Source: Chelydra serpentina (Eukaryota; Chordata; Testudines; Chelydridae). Taken from it: 64,000 nt of DNA. Numbering within the stretch: position 1 is the first letter of the stretch; the number at the start of each line of letters is the position of its first letter. The position numbers and the translations under genes are program-made. The stretch covers positions 6,603,001 to 6,667,000 of the forward strand of contig JBAIAC010000027.1 in NCBI GenBank assembly GCA_037349315.1, in the 5' to 3' direction. This document shows positions 8,881 to 20,416 of the stretch, in pieces. The notes beneath the pieces were generated by a model. It was not told the DNA's origin and did no database searches. It saw only the letters and a program-made list of their open reading frames with translations.

Positions 8881-10235
8881 TGTCAATGCATTATTACAAA
8901 AATATCAGGAAACGCCGACTTGTAGTCAGAGAACATGATGCCGGAAAGTGCAGATCCTGGAAATAATGTCCCCCTTTCTTGCCTCTAGATTTGTATGGAA
9001 TGGTTAATTTCTAAAAGGGCAACTACATTACCTCTAATACATAACAGAAAATTCATGAAGGAGACGGTTTTAGTAAGATTTGTTTCTCCCCTCCATATGT
9101 AAAATCTTGGAAGAAGGGTGAAAATTGGGAAGGGGTAATTTACTGAGATGGGTCAGCTGTTCCTAGTCTAAATGATAAGGGGAGGTTTTATTTTTTTTTT
9201 ATTGTGAGCTACCGTATGACAATTGATGATAAAAGAGCTGAGCCTTTCAAAAACCCATTTTAATAAAACACCGTATGACCTCATAGATATGCATAGGATT
9301 TAGAAATAACATGGATTTTAATGAAGGTACTTGAAAGGTATGGTGCCATATTGCAATTTTATGGAAGATCTTAGATTAATGAAATTAAACGTGAACAGCA
9401 TTGTTTAGATGATGAACTTAAGGTCATATCTGCAGCGTTTGAAAGAGAAACCTTGAGTGGAGGGTGTAGAACCATTGATTTAGACCCTGGTAGACAGCTG
9501 AATAGCAAGCATTGAAGCATGAAGGTAAATTCCCATATTTCATTGTTAGAAGGTTAGCTGGTGGCTGCCAGCTTTTCAGTGATAATCACCAACCAATTCT
9601 ACCCTGTTTCAAAAAAGATTTTGCCTTTGTGTGCTAAGACACTTTTAAAAACCATTACAGTTCAAAGCAGGGGTGCACTATTTAAAGAGACGCTATTTCT
9701 GCAAAATATAAGGTGCCAATAAGCTGATGCTGTCCTTGGATAGTGATGCCATTAAGTTCATTAGTATCATCATCTATATAAAATGCTTATAAGGAGAATT
9801 TTAGTCTGTTTGCTGTATACCCTAGAGACACCTGGTACTGCAGTTCATAACTACATGTCACCAGTAATTAGCTCCTTTGCTACCTTAAGATTTTTCATTA
9901 TACAGTGGCCCTTTCTGGTTTAAGTACTGTTTTTTCCCAAGACTTGAAAAAAGGGAATATTTAAAAAAGAACATTAAATACACTGTTGAACTAATGGACA
10001 TAAATTGTGCACAACAGGAAAATCATTAGGAACGAAATATTCAGGCTTTAAGGATAAGTGATAATAGGACGATACTGCCAATTACCATTTGAGAACCAAA
10101 ATATTGTGATTGACACAATGCATGGACCAGGGGGTGGGGGGGGGAGGGGGGAGGATCCAGAGTGGTAGTTTGCTATTAAAGAGAAATTGACAAGGATGCC
10201 AGGATCAGATTAGGCCTAACTCTGTATCTCTTGGG
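8881..10235. other. Unique AT-rich sequence
   Basis: No gene or repeat family is recognised. A G-rich block lies at 10130-10154. The sequence has long stretches with TAAT and ATTA words and low CpG. Confidence 0.4.
10130..10154 (+). repeat. G-rich tract, potential G-quadruplex
   Basis: A run of about 25 bases made almost only of G, with single T or A interruptions, giving at least four G tracts. It could form a quadruplex on the plus strand, or is simply low-complexity sequence. Confidence 0.7.
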
Positions 10236-10295
10236 CCAAATTATCAGCTGGTGTAAATTGGTGTAGCTATATTGACTTCAACAGAAGATCTAGCA
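10232..10295. repeat. MITE fragment
   Basis: 'ttgggccaaattatcagctggtgtaaattggtgtagctatattgacttcaa' matches the left half and centre of the 'GGTGTAAA' palindromic family also seen at 36072. Only one arm is left. Confidence 0.5.
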
Positions 10296-10364
10296 CCTTA
10301 TATATGTTGGCAAACTCCATTAAAATCTTTCTTCCCTCTCTTAACTTATTTGTTATCTGTGTCA

Positions 10365-10445
10365 CATTATTGCCTAATGGCCCCAATCAGGATTGGGGCC
10401 CCATTGTGTTAGGTATTGTTCAAACACATAGTAAGACACGCTTAC
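10365..10445 (-). repeat. 'GGGGCAGGGACTGTC'-family fragment
   Basis: 'ggccccaatcaggattggggccccattgtgttaggtattgttcaaacacatagtaagaca' is the middle of the family described at 8674, in the same orientation. It is truncated before the 'agtcc...gcccc' segment. Confidence 0.55.
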
Positions 10446-10552
10446 TATTTCTTTGTCTTTCTATCTATCCTACACAATGTTCTGTAGTACTTAAAAAATA
10501 AATGCCAGTAGTTGTTACCGAACCATGCAACACTGAACAAGTATGGAAGACT

Positions 10553-10680
10553 AGGCCTTGTCTAGACTAGGATTTAAGGTGTGATGTTAACTTGGGTTAG
10601 ATACCATGTACTAAGTGACATGTTTAAAAGTCTAGCACAGACAAGTCGAGCGCTGCCTTTAACCAGTGCTAGACTGATTG
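10553..10680. repeat. Degenerate 'CTTGTCTAGACTAGG' DNA-transposon remnant
   Basis: 'ggccttgtctagactagg' matches the terminal inverted repeat style of the MITEs at 20236 and 53412. A diverged inverted relative 'tctagcacagacaag' lies about 90 bases on. The right end is uncertain. Confidence 0.45.
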
Positions 10681-10689
10681 AATTAAAGC

Positions 10690-11340
10690 ATTTATGAGGG
10701 TTTTTGCATGCCACAGTGATAGCATTGAGAGGAGAATCTGTCCCACTTGATCCAACTGAGCTGTAATGTAATTTGAGGTATATTAATAATTAGTGAGATT
10801 GTTTAAATCTTGGAGGGGCATATCTGATTGTGGGGATGAGAAAGAGACTGTAGCTGGGTACGGAAGAATGCAGGAATAGAACAGTACTTTCTCAAAGAGG
10901 AAAGGATACTTTTAGGCTCGTTTACATTCCCCCCGGCATGAATTTATGGCAAACTGTACAAAACTCTATCATACCACGAAAACTGTCTGAAAGTTGCCAG
11001 TGAGGAATTATGGAAGAAAGACTGCTAGAGAAGGGTGGTAAATGAGTTATGATTTGTGTTCCTTTCATTAAAAAATTCCTTGTGCTCTCCCTGTGTACAC
11101 TACAAACAGATTGCACATGGTTCATTTGTGTGTGCATGTGTGTAGTGGTGGGGAGATGGGCAGAGGGATTAAAGTCTTAGAGAGTTCATTGCCAATGAGG
11201 GGATTTAGGCACACCATATCTATTACAATTAATGATAGTTGTGTCTCTAAATCCCCTGGCCAGCTTTGAAAAGCTTGACCCTAGTACAGCTCTTGTAGTC
11301 ATTTACAAGTGGTTCCCTTGTTGCTCATCTCATCTCTAGG
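10690..11340. other. Unique non-coding sequence
   Basis: No recognised repeat or gene. It contains short GT-rich words near 11125. Confidence 0.4.
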
Positions 11341-11345
11341 CATCA

Positions 11346-11842
11346 TAGTGTAGGCCTACACTTATTCTGGTGCATAGAGGACAGTCACTGCCCACCTGGC
11401 TAGCACGGGCATGTGAAGATGTTGAGGCACGGTTTAGGTGAGTAGAGTGCCCTACACGTCTGAACCCGGTGGGTATGTGCCCCAGAGCCGGTGCTAGCCC
11501 ATTGCCCTCCCCCAACACATATTGAGAATTAAAAGGGGACTCCCTTGAGCTGCTCTGAGCCCTAATCAATTGCTTTGGCCTAGTGCCGGCTCTGACGTGC
11601 CCTGCACGGCTCTCTGCACGCCCAAGCAGCGTGGAGTCCAGTTTCTGGAGTCTCCCTGCTTCAGTGAAAGGCTCTGGCCGGGATGGGAGGCAGCGGGGGA
11701 CAACTCTGGAAGCTCCTTGCTGTCGGAGCCTCCTCCCCGCTGAAGCCTTTCACTAGCTACACATCGCAGTGTGGACGCAGTCTGGCTTTCACCGTGGCGT
11801 GTAGCCACCTGTAGCCTACACACCAGTGTAGACAGGGTCTGA
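11346..11842. mobile_element. Candidate DNA transposon interrupted by a hAT MITE
   Basis: The block runs from 'gtgtaggcctacactta' to 'tacacaccagtgtagacagggtctg'. Its ends are loosely inverted (TACACTxxTxCTGGTG against CACCAGTGTAGAC). It retains more CpG than its flanks, which suggests a fairly recent origin. A 112-bp hAT MITE (11483-11594) sits inside it. The short reading frames in it are not recognised. Boundaries and superfamily are uncertain. Confidence 0.45.
11483..11594. mobile_element. 112-bp hAT-type MITE
   Basis: Terminal inverted repeats are CAGAGCCGGTGCTAG at the left and CTAGTGCCGGCTCTG at the right (14 of 15 positions complementary). The flanking 8-mers ATGTGCCC (11475-11482) and ACGTGCCC (11595-11602) match at 7 of 8 positions. 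An 8-bp duplication and CAG-type ends are diagnostic of the hAT superfamily. No transposase is encoded, so it is non-autonomous. Related in end sequence to the element at 62965. Confidence 0.9.
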
Positions 11843-12199
11843 ATGCGGCTGGAATAATAAACACAATTGGTAGAGGATCACATCATGATCCAGAAATAGC
11901 TCTAGTCTGTATACTGCTTAATGTTCTGAGTAAGGGGAGCTCCTTCAGGAAAGTGCTATCTGTAGGAAGGGGTAGGACAGTGCAGAATTTCAAAGTTGTG
12001 TCTTGCACTTATTGCAGATTGCTGGAAATGCAGTTCTCTCTTCTTTAGGGCCTTGTTTCTGATGTTACTCACAACAGTTTTACACTGGTGAACTCCACTG
12101 GGGCTAGTTCTCCACTGCTCTGTACCGTATATAGTCATTCACCGCTGTGCAAAATGGATGCAAAATGTTAGTGTTCTGCTTTAGTCACTTGTTACGCAA

Positions 12200-12325
12200 A
12201 CCTTGTGCTCACTTTGCATAGGTGTAAATGACTACACAAGGTATAGGGGAACCAGGCCCCATTGACTTTAATGAAGTTATTCCCGATTCACACCAGTGTA
12301 AGGGAGAGCAGAATCATGCTTTAAG
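12200..12325. repeat. MITE, 'TTTACACxGGTGT' family
   Basis: 'gcataggtgtaaatgac' at the left, 'ccattgactttaatgaagttattcccgattcacaccagtgtaagggagagcagaatcat' at the right. The right arm is well kept. A second partial piece lies at about 12068-12110 ('tttacactggtgaactccactgg'). Confidence 0.55.
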
Positions 12326-12329
12326 GGGC

Positions 12330-12865
12330 CTGATCTAGTTTCCATTGGACTCAGTGGAAAGAATTCAGATTGATGACTACAGTAGGAGTTCGGTCAAGGC
12401 CTAATTGAAAGGCCAAATTCTGCCACTGAGCAAAACCACTCCCAAAATAGAGGCAATATGCAGAGTGTGGAAGGATTAGGGGCCTGTTGCTGTCTGAGAA
12501 CATTCACTGAAACAATGGATGAGACCATCCGCCCCCTGGGTCCTTCTCTAGGACTCTACTCTATTTCCATGGGCATCTGTGTATGGTTCCTCCTTGGATT
12601 TAGCAGGGTATCTGAACTCCATCCCCTTTTTAGTCTGGTGACTTCCTGTCATGCATATAAGTGTGGCCATCAGACAGAATGCAGCTCTTCATATCTGAGA
12701 AGATAGCCCCTCTATGTCTAGTAAATACCAGCTAATTCTGTGAAGCCAATTTGCTGAGGTTTAACAGATTCATAACTTTCCACCTACTTGTGAATCCTTC
12801 AACAAATATTTTTTCCTTTAAAAAAAAAAAAAATGGTATTGGCTGCTATACAAATGCTGACCCAT
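12330..12865. other. Unique non-coding sequence
   Basis: No gene or family recognised. A poly-A run of 13 lies at about 12821-12833. An 82-codon frame at 12458-12706 has no recognisable domain. Confidence 0.4.
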
Positions 12866-12869
12866 TAAA

Positions 12870-13060
12870 TCTCACGAGGAAACTTTAGGCATGTTAAATA
12901 TCAATTGATTATAAAACCCATATTAATTGATGTTTAACAGCTGTGCTAATGGAAAGGAGCTCATTACATAGCTGTTAACCCTCGACACATATATTTGAAA
13001 TAATCAATTAGTATTTATTTAATATACAATAACTTTCCTATTAAACCTAAATTAAATACC
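12870..13060. other. AT-rich block, possible conserved regulatory element
   Basis: The block is dense in homeodomain-like words: ATCAATTGATTA, ATTAATTGAT, TAATCAATTAG and TTAATATAC. It also contains an inverted repeat ATCAATT / AATTGAT around 12901-12934. It has no CpG-rich or repeat signature and no reading frame. In vertebrate genomes such blocks are often conserved non-coding elements near developmental genes. That role is inference only. Confidence 0.3.
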
Positions 13061-14880
13061 GGTTTATGGGTACCATGCAGGACAAGGTGCACTTTGTGAG
13101 CCTGATACCAGGTTATCCCCAATCCCCCAAGGGCGGTCTTAACGCATTAAGTGAAAAGTCAAAGGGCAAAAGGATAGTCTTTCCATCATCCTGGAGTTAA
13201 TGGGACTGGTGAGCACTCAGCACCTTCAAAGGGGCTCAGTATCTGATGGGATTGGGCCCATGTTGAATTCTACAGCATAGTGCCAGACAGATGAAGATTT
13301 GCTTAAGTATCTGCTCAATGAAACGGTATCGAAGATGGTTCATCTCTGTACTCTCTGCAGGAGTACGTGGCATGATGTCAGGACTGGCTGGAGCCTGCTA
13401 CCAGACAAAGGAGGGATCAAAGCGACAGGCATAGAAGAAGGGATAGTCAGGGGGGCCCTTCAGTAGTGAGAAGACAAGGATTGTATTTCTCACCCCTCAG
13501 CCATAGAGCTTTCACAGAAAAGAGACAAAGAGAGGGGATAAAGCAGGATGGTTCATTCCACCCTTGTCCTGTCTGCTGGGATGGCCATTGTACCGACCCT
13601 CATCTTGTGTCACTGAACCCTAGATCTCCAATATAGGCCTCTACCACCATGTGACCGCATCGGGGGTGCAGATTGTGTTATGGATACCTGCCAATTGAGA
13701 AATTATTCAAGACCTCTCAACCTACTATGTACAGGCGATGAAACATTAATAACCCTTTGTCCCTACTATCGTGGGTGGGATTTGAAAGGGCAATCTACAG
13801 GCGAAAGGCTCTGTATCCTATCACGAATCCTTCAAGCCATCTAGTAACGTGATGATACTTAATTCAACTACGTTTACAGACAATGCGGTAAAGTGACTGT
13901 AGGATGTGAGCAAAGACCTGAGAAATGCTGGATGGATTAAAGATTGCACCAAGGATAAGCCTCATTTGTCCTCCTAAGCCTGGCCAATGTAGAATGTACT
14001 CCGTTAACAGAGTTAAAGCTTGTAAAAATGAAGCTTTAACACTGCACTACCTTTTATGAGCTGAATCTTCAATTAAACCCTGTTTTTCAATGATTGGAAT
14101 TGTGGTTTTAGAACAATTAAATGGAAAGCGAGTCAAAGTTCTCCAGGATAAACATGTTGCCAAAAGAGCAGAGGGATGTTTTCAGACCAAGACATAGTTG
14201 TTAAATTCTTACTGATCACTGCAAAAAAAAAAAAAAAAAAGAGAAGCATTGGCATCAGATCTTCAGGGGGTCAACCAGGTTTTATTGCTCACACATAACT
14301 TTCAATCCTGCACTTTACTCCATGTAATCAGACCTCCATTGAAATTGGGGGAGCTCCATGTGGGTGCTGGATCAGGACCCTAAAGAAGAAGGAAAGGGCA
14401 TAAAGGTGCAAGGAAAACATGATAAAAGACTTGGGGGTGAATGCTATGGTTTCAGTACTACAGTGATGGGCGCTATGGAGAAGGGGTGTCTACTTGGGGG
14501 TTGTTACCAACTTGTCCTTTTTAGATTGATAAAGAAGAGAGAGATCCTGGCACAATCCTGTCTAGATGGGAGATGAATCCAACCGGGCTGTGTTTCCTAG
14601 CATGGAAAAGTTTGAGATTCACTGCTATAGAGCCATCTAAGTGAGACAGATGGATAGATTAGATGGATAAATGGAGGCAGAGTAATGGAGCTATGTATAT
14701 ACAGTAGAAAAAGCATAAAAATAGGAGAAAAGTATTTTCAGATTTAAAAGGAAAATGAAACGAAGAGAGAAAAGAGCGGAAGAAAAGACAATATAGAAAG
14801 CAAAGAGGCAGGATAATAAGACAGTGAAATGGGGCTAACTGGATAGCTAAAATTGGAATGGCAAAACTAACAAGCTCAGA
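13061..14880. other. Unique non-coding sequence with a small hairpin
   Basis: No gene or repeat family is supported. A 20-base A run lies at about 14222-14241. The stretch around 13700-13860 contains short words similar to a MIR, but I cannot delimit one. A perfect 10-bp stem hairpin at 14012-14040 is listed separately. Confidence 0.4.
14012..14040. other. Perfect 10-bp stem hairpin
   Basis: GTTAAAGCTT (14012-14021) and AAGCTTTAAC (14031-14040) are perfect complements separated by 9 bases. No T run follows on either strand, so terminator-like or Pol III roles are unsupported. It may be chance or a MITE remnant. Confidence 0.7.
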
Positions 14881-14885
14881 ATGGA

Positions 14886-15082
14886 GGACCCGATTCTCTC
14901 CTGCTTAACACCTCAGTTGGTGTAAATCGGAGCAGCTCCATTTACTTCAAATGAGCTGTGCCAATTTGCATCAGCTGAGGATCTAGCCATTAGCAACCCA
15001 GGTAGCACGGGGACTGATCCAAATCCCTTTGAAGTCAATGGGAATCTTGACATCAGTGGACTTTGGATCAGGCCCATAGTGG
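14886..15082. repeat. Two decayed MITE copies
   Basis: First piece: 'ggacccgattctctcctgcttaacacc', 'ggtgtaaatcggagcagctccatttacttcaa', 'catcagctgaggatctag'. Second piece: 'actgatccaaatccctttgaagtcaatgggaatcttgacatcagtggactttggatcaggcccat', whose ends ACTGATCCAAA and TTTGGATCAGGCC are inverted. Both are non-coding palindromic repeats; related copies occur at 16768 and 36072. Confidence 0.6.
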
Positions 15083-15084
15083 AT

Positions 15085-15850
15085 AGTAACAACAATGCAG
15101 ATTGTCCCCCATGTGGGAAAAACCCCTGGAGGGTACAGGTGACTGTTTCCCCCGGGGAGTTCCCTCTGGAACATCCTTAGGGAGCGTGGCATTTTATGCC
15201 CCTCCCCTATGAAAGAAAACACAAGGTGTTTAGAGCTCAAAATCTACAGATCCTCCCAGAGGTAGAGGGGATATTTGGGCCTCCAATGGCTGCACTGGAT
15301 TTGCATGTTTGCAACGGAGGGGTACGAGGTCACTGGCATAACAGAGGTATGGCTGAACCAGGCAACTAACGGGGGATTTTAAACATCAGCAGGCAGAGTT
15401 TACTGAGGGGATAAGCAAAATAAAACAGGAGGAGAATGGCAATGCTATTTGTTGAAGGTGATTGTTGAGTCTGATGGTCTAGCCATTTTGGCTCACCCGA
15501 GGGACATCAGTGGTGTTTTATCTGTAAAATATTAATTGTGAGGCAGGGTGAGTGTACTTTGCGGTTGGTTTTTGTGCATAATGCATGGTATGGATTGCAA
15601 CCTCTCACTGCAATCTATTTGAGTTTTGCCATTCACTAAAATGGAAACAGGTCCTTGCCATTTTCTGGAGGACTGTATCATTTGTCTGAGCCAGGAGGGG
15701 TGTACCATTTGTATGAGCACTTGCATCCAGAATTGTGTGATTATTTTTTCACCACTTGTGGTACGTCACTTTTTTTCTTTTTTAGTTTGTAGCAACACTT
15801 CCATCCCCAGGAATTTTCATTGGAATCTTTAGATTGCTGCTGCAGCCAAA
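15085..15850. other. Unique non-coding sequence
   Basis: No recognised family or gene. Overlapping frames on both strands near 15530-15830 have no recognisable domain. Confidence 0.4.
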
Positions 15851-15857
15851 AGGGTAG

Positions 15858-16060
15858 TATTTATTATTTATTGTTTATTGTATTTATAATTTATTTGTTA
15901 TTCTTTGTAAAGCCACAGACCCACAACCAAGATTCGGACCCCTTTGTGTTAGGTGATATATGTTAAGAACCAATGACAATCACTACCCCCACAAAGAGCT
16001 TACAATCTAAATAGACAAGACAGTCAAAGAATCAGGGATAAGGGATATAACATACAAACA
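15858..16060 (-). repeat. 'GGGGCAGGGACTGTC'-family repeat
   Basis: An A/T-rich 'ttattatttattg' tail is followed by 'gacccacaaccaagattcggaccc', 'ttgtgttaggtga' and 'cccacaaagagcttacaatctaaatagacaagacagtcaa'. It has the same order and orientation as the copy at 8674. Confidence 0.65.
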
Positions 16061-17475
16061 GAATGAACAATGTGATGGTTTGCAAATGTCACGTTAGTTC
16101 CATGATTATTGTTCTTCTCTAATATTTTGAAGTGGGTGCAATTGAAATTCATCCCGGGTCACTCTAAATGCGAGCAAGGCCTGCAAAGGCCAAGGTGGTT
16201 ATGTTAGGGAGATAGAGACTGATATAAGTGATAAACAGAGGGCTTTTAAAAACTGAAAACAAATGATCTGGAGCCTGACTTGCATGGGAGTTTTGGGTAC
16301 ACAAAGAATGCTTCAGCAAGCCCCGGTGAAGAGGAAGAAGAGTTGTCTCTGGCTGATCTATTACAAATAAGCAGACGCAAGTTATAAAACAGATGCAGCG
16401 GAGCAGAAAAGAAATGCTGACTTTATTTTCAAGGCAAAATTTGGGGGTAATCAGAATTTTGTTATGCAGTTCCTAAGAATAGCCTGAATAGCCAATTCAA
16501 TATCTCTCTCCCCCCCGCCTCTTTCCATGCATAGGATATGAGGTAACAAGTTCTTATTACCCAGAAATTTTGCCTTGGAGAAATGATAACCGAGAAAACT
16601 TTCCTGGGGGAAGAAAAGGGCAAAGCATACTGGAGAATGATTTTGGTTTAACCAGCCATAGGTACTGTAATGATAGAAGTGAATTCAAGTACTAGATTAT
16701 CAAGAAACACTCATATATGGGAATAACAGTGTTGCTTCCTACTGTCTAAGAAGTTTGGTCATCAAGGACCTAATCCAGCGCCCATTGATGTCAATGGAAA
16801 GACTCCGATTTCAGTAGGATTTGGATCAGTCCCCATCTGTGCTCTGCTTTTCTTCTGGATGTTCCTATTCCCCTTAGATGTCCATTGGTGGAGGTGATTT
16901 CTTCCACAGAGGCAGTAGTTCCCTAAGGGTCAGACCAGGAGGGGATCTGCCATTCAGGAGTCTCCTCTTCTGTCTTTAACTCAGGTCTCTATGTTAGATC
17001 TGAAAGAAGGGGTGAAGGGAGATAAAATTGGGCCTTTCCTCTGAGTTAATCCTGTCCTCTCTCCCCTGTGCCTCCTTGTCCCAGGTGCTGGAGTGCTCTA
17101 CCACACATTATATCTTACTCTTGCATCATTCTTTTTTAAGCATCAGCAGCACCAATAACTGTGGGTTTGGGGAACATCTGACCTGACCTTTGCTACTGAG
17201 CCATTTGCTTGATTAACCAGATGCTGAGACACCCACCCTAAGCCACTCCTGAAGGGCCCCGCCTTCTTCTCAGCCAGACACCTCCTGGGGACACACTTCT
17301 GACATGATGCTTGCATGAAATTTGCCCATTAATTATGGCTCAGGAAAGGACTGGTTGGATGTGTATTACACACACCACGCAAAAGCAAAGAAACAGAAAC
17401 CCAGAGGGTAACCGCCCATGCACCAGCCTCCTTTGATATCGCTTCCAGCTCCTCCCATCCTTATTTTCTTGTCTT
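16061..17475. other. Unique sequence with one small MITE
   Basis: A decayed MITE at about 16768-16838 has inverted ends CCTAATCCA and TTGGATCAG around 'cattgatgtcaatgg'. The remainder has no recognised repeat or gene. Confidence 0.4.
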
Positions 17476-17479
17476 GTAA

Positions 17480-17745
17480 GTTAAACTGGGAGTCAGGAGA
17501 CTTGGCTCTCCGCAGGCTTACTGCGTGGCCACGGACGAGTCATTTAGGCAGGGACGGGAGTTGGGCACTGAACTCCGATGGGCCTCTTTGAAAATCTTAG
17601 CTTCAGCTTCTTTATGTCTGTTTTCTCTCCTTTCTAATGAGGATAATACGTCCCCTCCCCGCAGGGCGCAGTTGTGAGAGTTAATTCATTCATGTTTGCA
17701 AGGCGCTTTGAGATCCCCAGATGGCAGACAAAGGGCAGTGTCATT
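17480..17745 (-). repeat. MIR/CORE-SINE-like fragment
   Basis: The plus strand reads 'gggagtcaggagacttggctct', 'ggccacggacgagtcattta', 'cttctttatgtctgttttc', 'gaggataatacgtcccc', 'ttgtgagagttaattcatt', 'gtttgcaaggcgctttgagatcccc'. This is the standard order of an ancient MIR-type SINE, with its lagging 3' segment 'aaagcgctttgagatcc'. A diverged insertion near 17560-17600 interrupts it. Strand is assigned relative to the MIR at 1987. Confidence 0.7.
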
Positions 17746-20234
17746 TTAATGTTATTTTTGTTCTTCATGGCCACTCCTGTAAACTGCTGAGTGCCCTCAA
17801 CTCCACTTGGGGATGCTCATCAGCCATCTATCTAACGTATCTAACCTATCCAGGGTCCTATACTGGCACCCAATCACCAGAGTATCTCAGCCCACCTTGC
17901 AGGACTCGGCCATAAATTGTGATTTCAAAGGAAGATTATTTTGTTTGTTTGTTTGTTTTCTAAAGGACAGAATTAACGCGAGCCTCACCTGGGCCCTCTG
18001 CTCATGATCGCCCCGGGCGTCCACAACACAACTGTATTTCCCACAGTGTTGTTTACTGACTTTTTCTATTTGCTGAGAAAACCTTGTTTGGTATGTGTGT
18101 GTGTGTGTGTGTGTGTGTGAGTGTGAGTGTGTTTAGGAGGTTAAAAAAATTTCTTGCTGTCAGCGAGTGATGTTACAAACCTGCTCTGACAAGGCTGGCT
18201 GTATATTTACAGTTGGTGAGACCGAAGGCTTCATCAATCTTCACGCTTTGAAAGGGACAGGCCCGCTCCCATGAGCACCTGCTCTGGGAGAACAGCTGAA
18301 CTGTGACTTTCCAGGGAGCTGGCTGTAAATTTTAGCCGTTCCCCCCTCAGCCCACGCAGGCTTGAGCTTTTTAACCTTCCCAGGCTGGCAGGAGTCCCAG
18401 CAATCCGCTTAGTGCAAAGACTGGGGTTCTTTTTAATTAACCTTTTGTTTCCCGCTGCAGGTGTTTCAAAGTTTCTTAATGTTAAAAAGCAAAAAAAAAG
18501 GTTGTGAAGGTGCGGCCACATCCTTTCATTTCTCCTATGCTCAAGTGATCAAATGGGACAGGTTTCTTCTCATTTCCCGTCCTTGCTTTTAGTTCTCCTG
18601 CACAAGTGTCTACAATAACATCCAGTAGGAAGCAGTTATGACTTGTGGTTTCCTTCAGGCATCCTGAGAGAGGATTCCTAGCAGTGCTTTTCTACAGCAC
18701 ATTATTGCAAAGTCATTCTCACTTCCCAGGGCATCTTCTCCATCCCACCCCATTCTCCCCATGCGACTTTTTTCCATGACTTGACTACCTTTGCACTTTA
18801 ATGTTCCGGCTAATTAGTCTGGTTGCTCTTAGCCAAATGGCTAGCTAGAGGAGAGAAAGTCTGACTGTGGACTCTAAGGATACTCCTTCCTGGACAGCTG
18901 GTAGTCCCAGCACTCAACCAAAGAATACTTCCTAAAAAACACAATTTCATTGATGTACGTGTCCAGACATTAATTTCATTAATCAAACAGACCAGCAATT
19001 TAGCTGATGGGGAGACAAAGTTTAGAAAAATGAAGAATCCAGAAGGAAAGCATGAGAGAATTTAATAATCCAGAGAAAACATGGTTTGAGGACTTCCCAG
19101 GATTCCTCATATAAGGAGACTTGATATGATGTAAGTTGATACTCTCTTTAGTAAGGTTAGTGCAATAAGTTATATCACTTACTAAGACTGGTTTCCTAAG
19201 TACATTGTAAATATTGACCGATATTTGCTGGTTAAACACTCCTGATGAGGAAATTCAACTTACTAACCAGCAACCTACCTATCAGGAGAAAATCAAAAGT
19301 TCAACACCCACCACCACAAACACCCTCCTAGGGAAAACCTCTCTTTTCTGCAAAATAACCCTTTAATTATTTTTTTTCACGTGGCGGAGGGGCATATTGT
19401 CCTATTGCATTTTATCAGTAAGGCTTTTAGCAGAACAAGAATGCATTGCATCGCTAAGAAAATTCATATGCAGAGATTTATCACAAGGAACAAAATGGCT
19501 TTAAACCCCACTTAAAACAATAAAATATATCTTTGAGGGAAAGTTTCAGAATTTTCTGCATAAGAGGAATAATGGTTTCTATAATTTAATAGGTGCTAAA
19601 TTTGGTGAGCGGTGCCAGCAAATCCATTTCACATAATGATATTTTATCTCTCTTGAAATGGTCATTTTCATGAATGTTTTTTTATTGGTTCCCACATACC
19701 ATCAAGTGTCCAAGCTGCTGCTGCTACTCCACAAAAGGTAAGACTATCTATTGGGGGGGCATTGGCCGGGGGAGGAGAGGGAGGAAACTAGGCACATCTG
19801 TTAAGAATAGTGACACACAAATGTGGAAGAAACACATGACAATTGAACAGGTTCCCTTTCAATGTCCATATTTTCCATTTTGCCCCTAAGAGACTAAGTT
19901 CTTCAAAATTTATTCCTGTGTGAGTAGGGTAGAGATGCCTTTTTAATAACGGAGAGATAACTTTGGAGGAACCACAGGTGAGGGATTTGTTATGGTGCAA
20001 AATTGCAGTTAACAAATGGAGTAAATGTGGTAGGGCAGCAACTGAGTGAGAAGGACCAACAGGACGAAGAGCTGGATATCTAAAAGGGTTTAACAAAGAG
20101 CTAGCCATTGGATATTTCAGCTAGATGTAAAGGTCAATTTACCACTGAGTAGGAATCACAGGGAACTGAATTTACATATGTGAGGGCAAAATTCTGCCCC
20201 TACTGTTCCAGTCAGTGGACCAAATTACTCTCTG
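17746..20234. other. Mostly unique sequence
   Basis: No gene is supported. Contains (TTTG)n at 17938-17959 and a (GT)n tract at 18093-18133. A 95-codon minus frame at 18234-18521 and other frames to 20108 have no recognisable domain. Confidence 0.4.
18093..18133. repeat. (GT)n microsatellite
   Basis: About 40 bases of GT repeats with a GTGAGTGTGAGTGT degenerate end. Confidence 0.95.
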
Positions 20235-20235
20235 T

Positions 20236-20416
20236 GCTTGTCTACACAGGGACATCCAGTAAAATTAATCAGAATTAACTAACTTCCAAAGTGAATTAAA
20301 CTAAACTGAATTAAGGCCACTTCAATTCTGATTAACAGTGTCCACTAATCCACTTCAAATTCACACCTTTAGATAATTCGGATTAACTTGCATGGATGTC
20401 CCTGTGTGGACAAACC
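20236..20416. mobile_element. MITE with long terminal inverted repeats
   Basis: The left end GCTTGTCTACACAGGGACAT and the right end ATGTCCCTGTGTGGACAAAC are near-perfect complements (about 18 of 20). The interior shows further symmetry: 'aattaatcagaattaa' faces 'taattcggattaact', and 'actgaattaaggccacttcaattctgatt' spans the middle. No clear target duplication could be read. The element is non-coding. Confidence 0.85.

Noticed and set aside
9209..9280. Direct repeat ACCGTATGAC as a regulatory pair
   Set aside because: Two 10-mers about 60 bases apart only, with no further similarity; likely chance.
18093..18133. Functional Z-DNA element
   Set aside because: It is an ordinary (GT)n microsatellite; no evidence for function.
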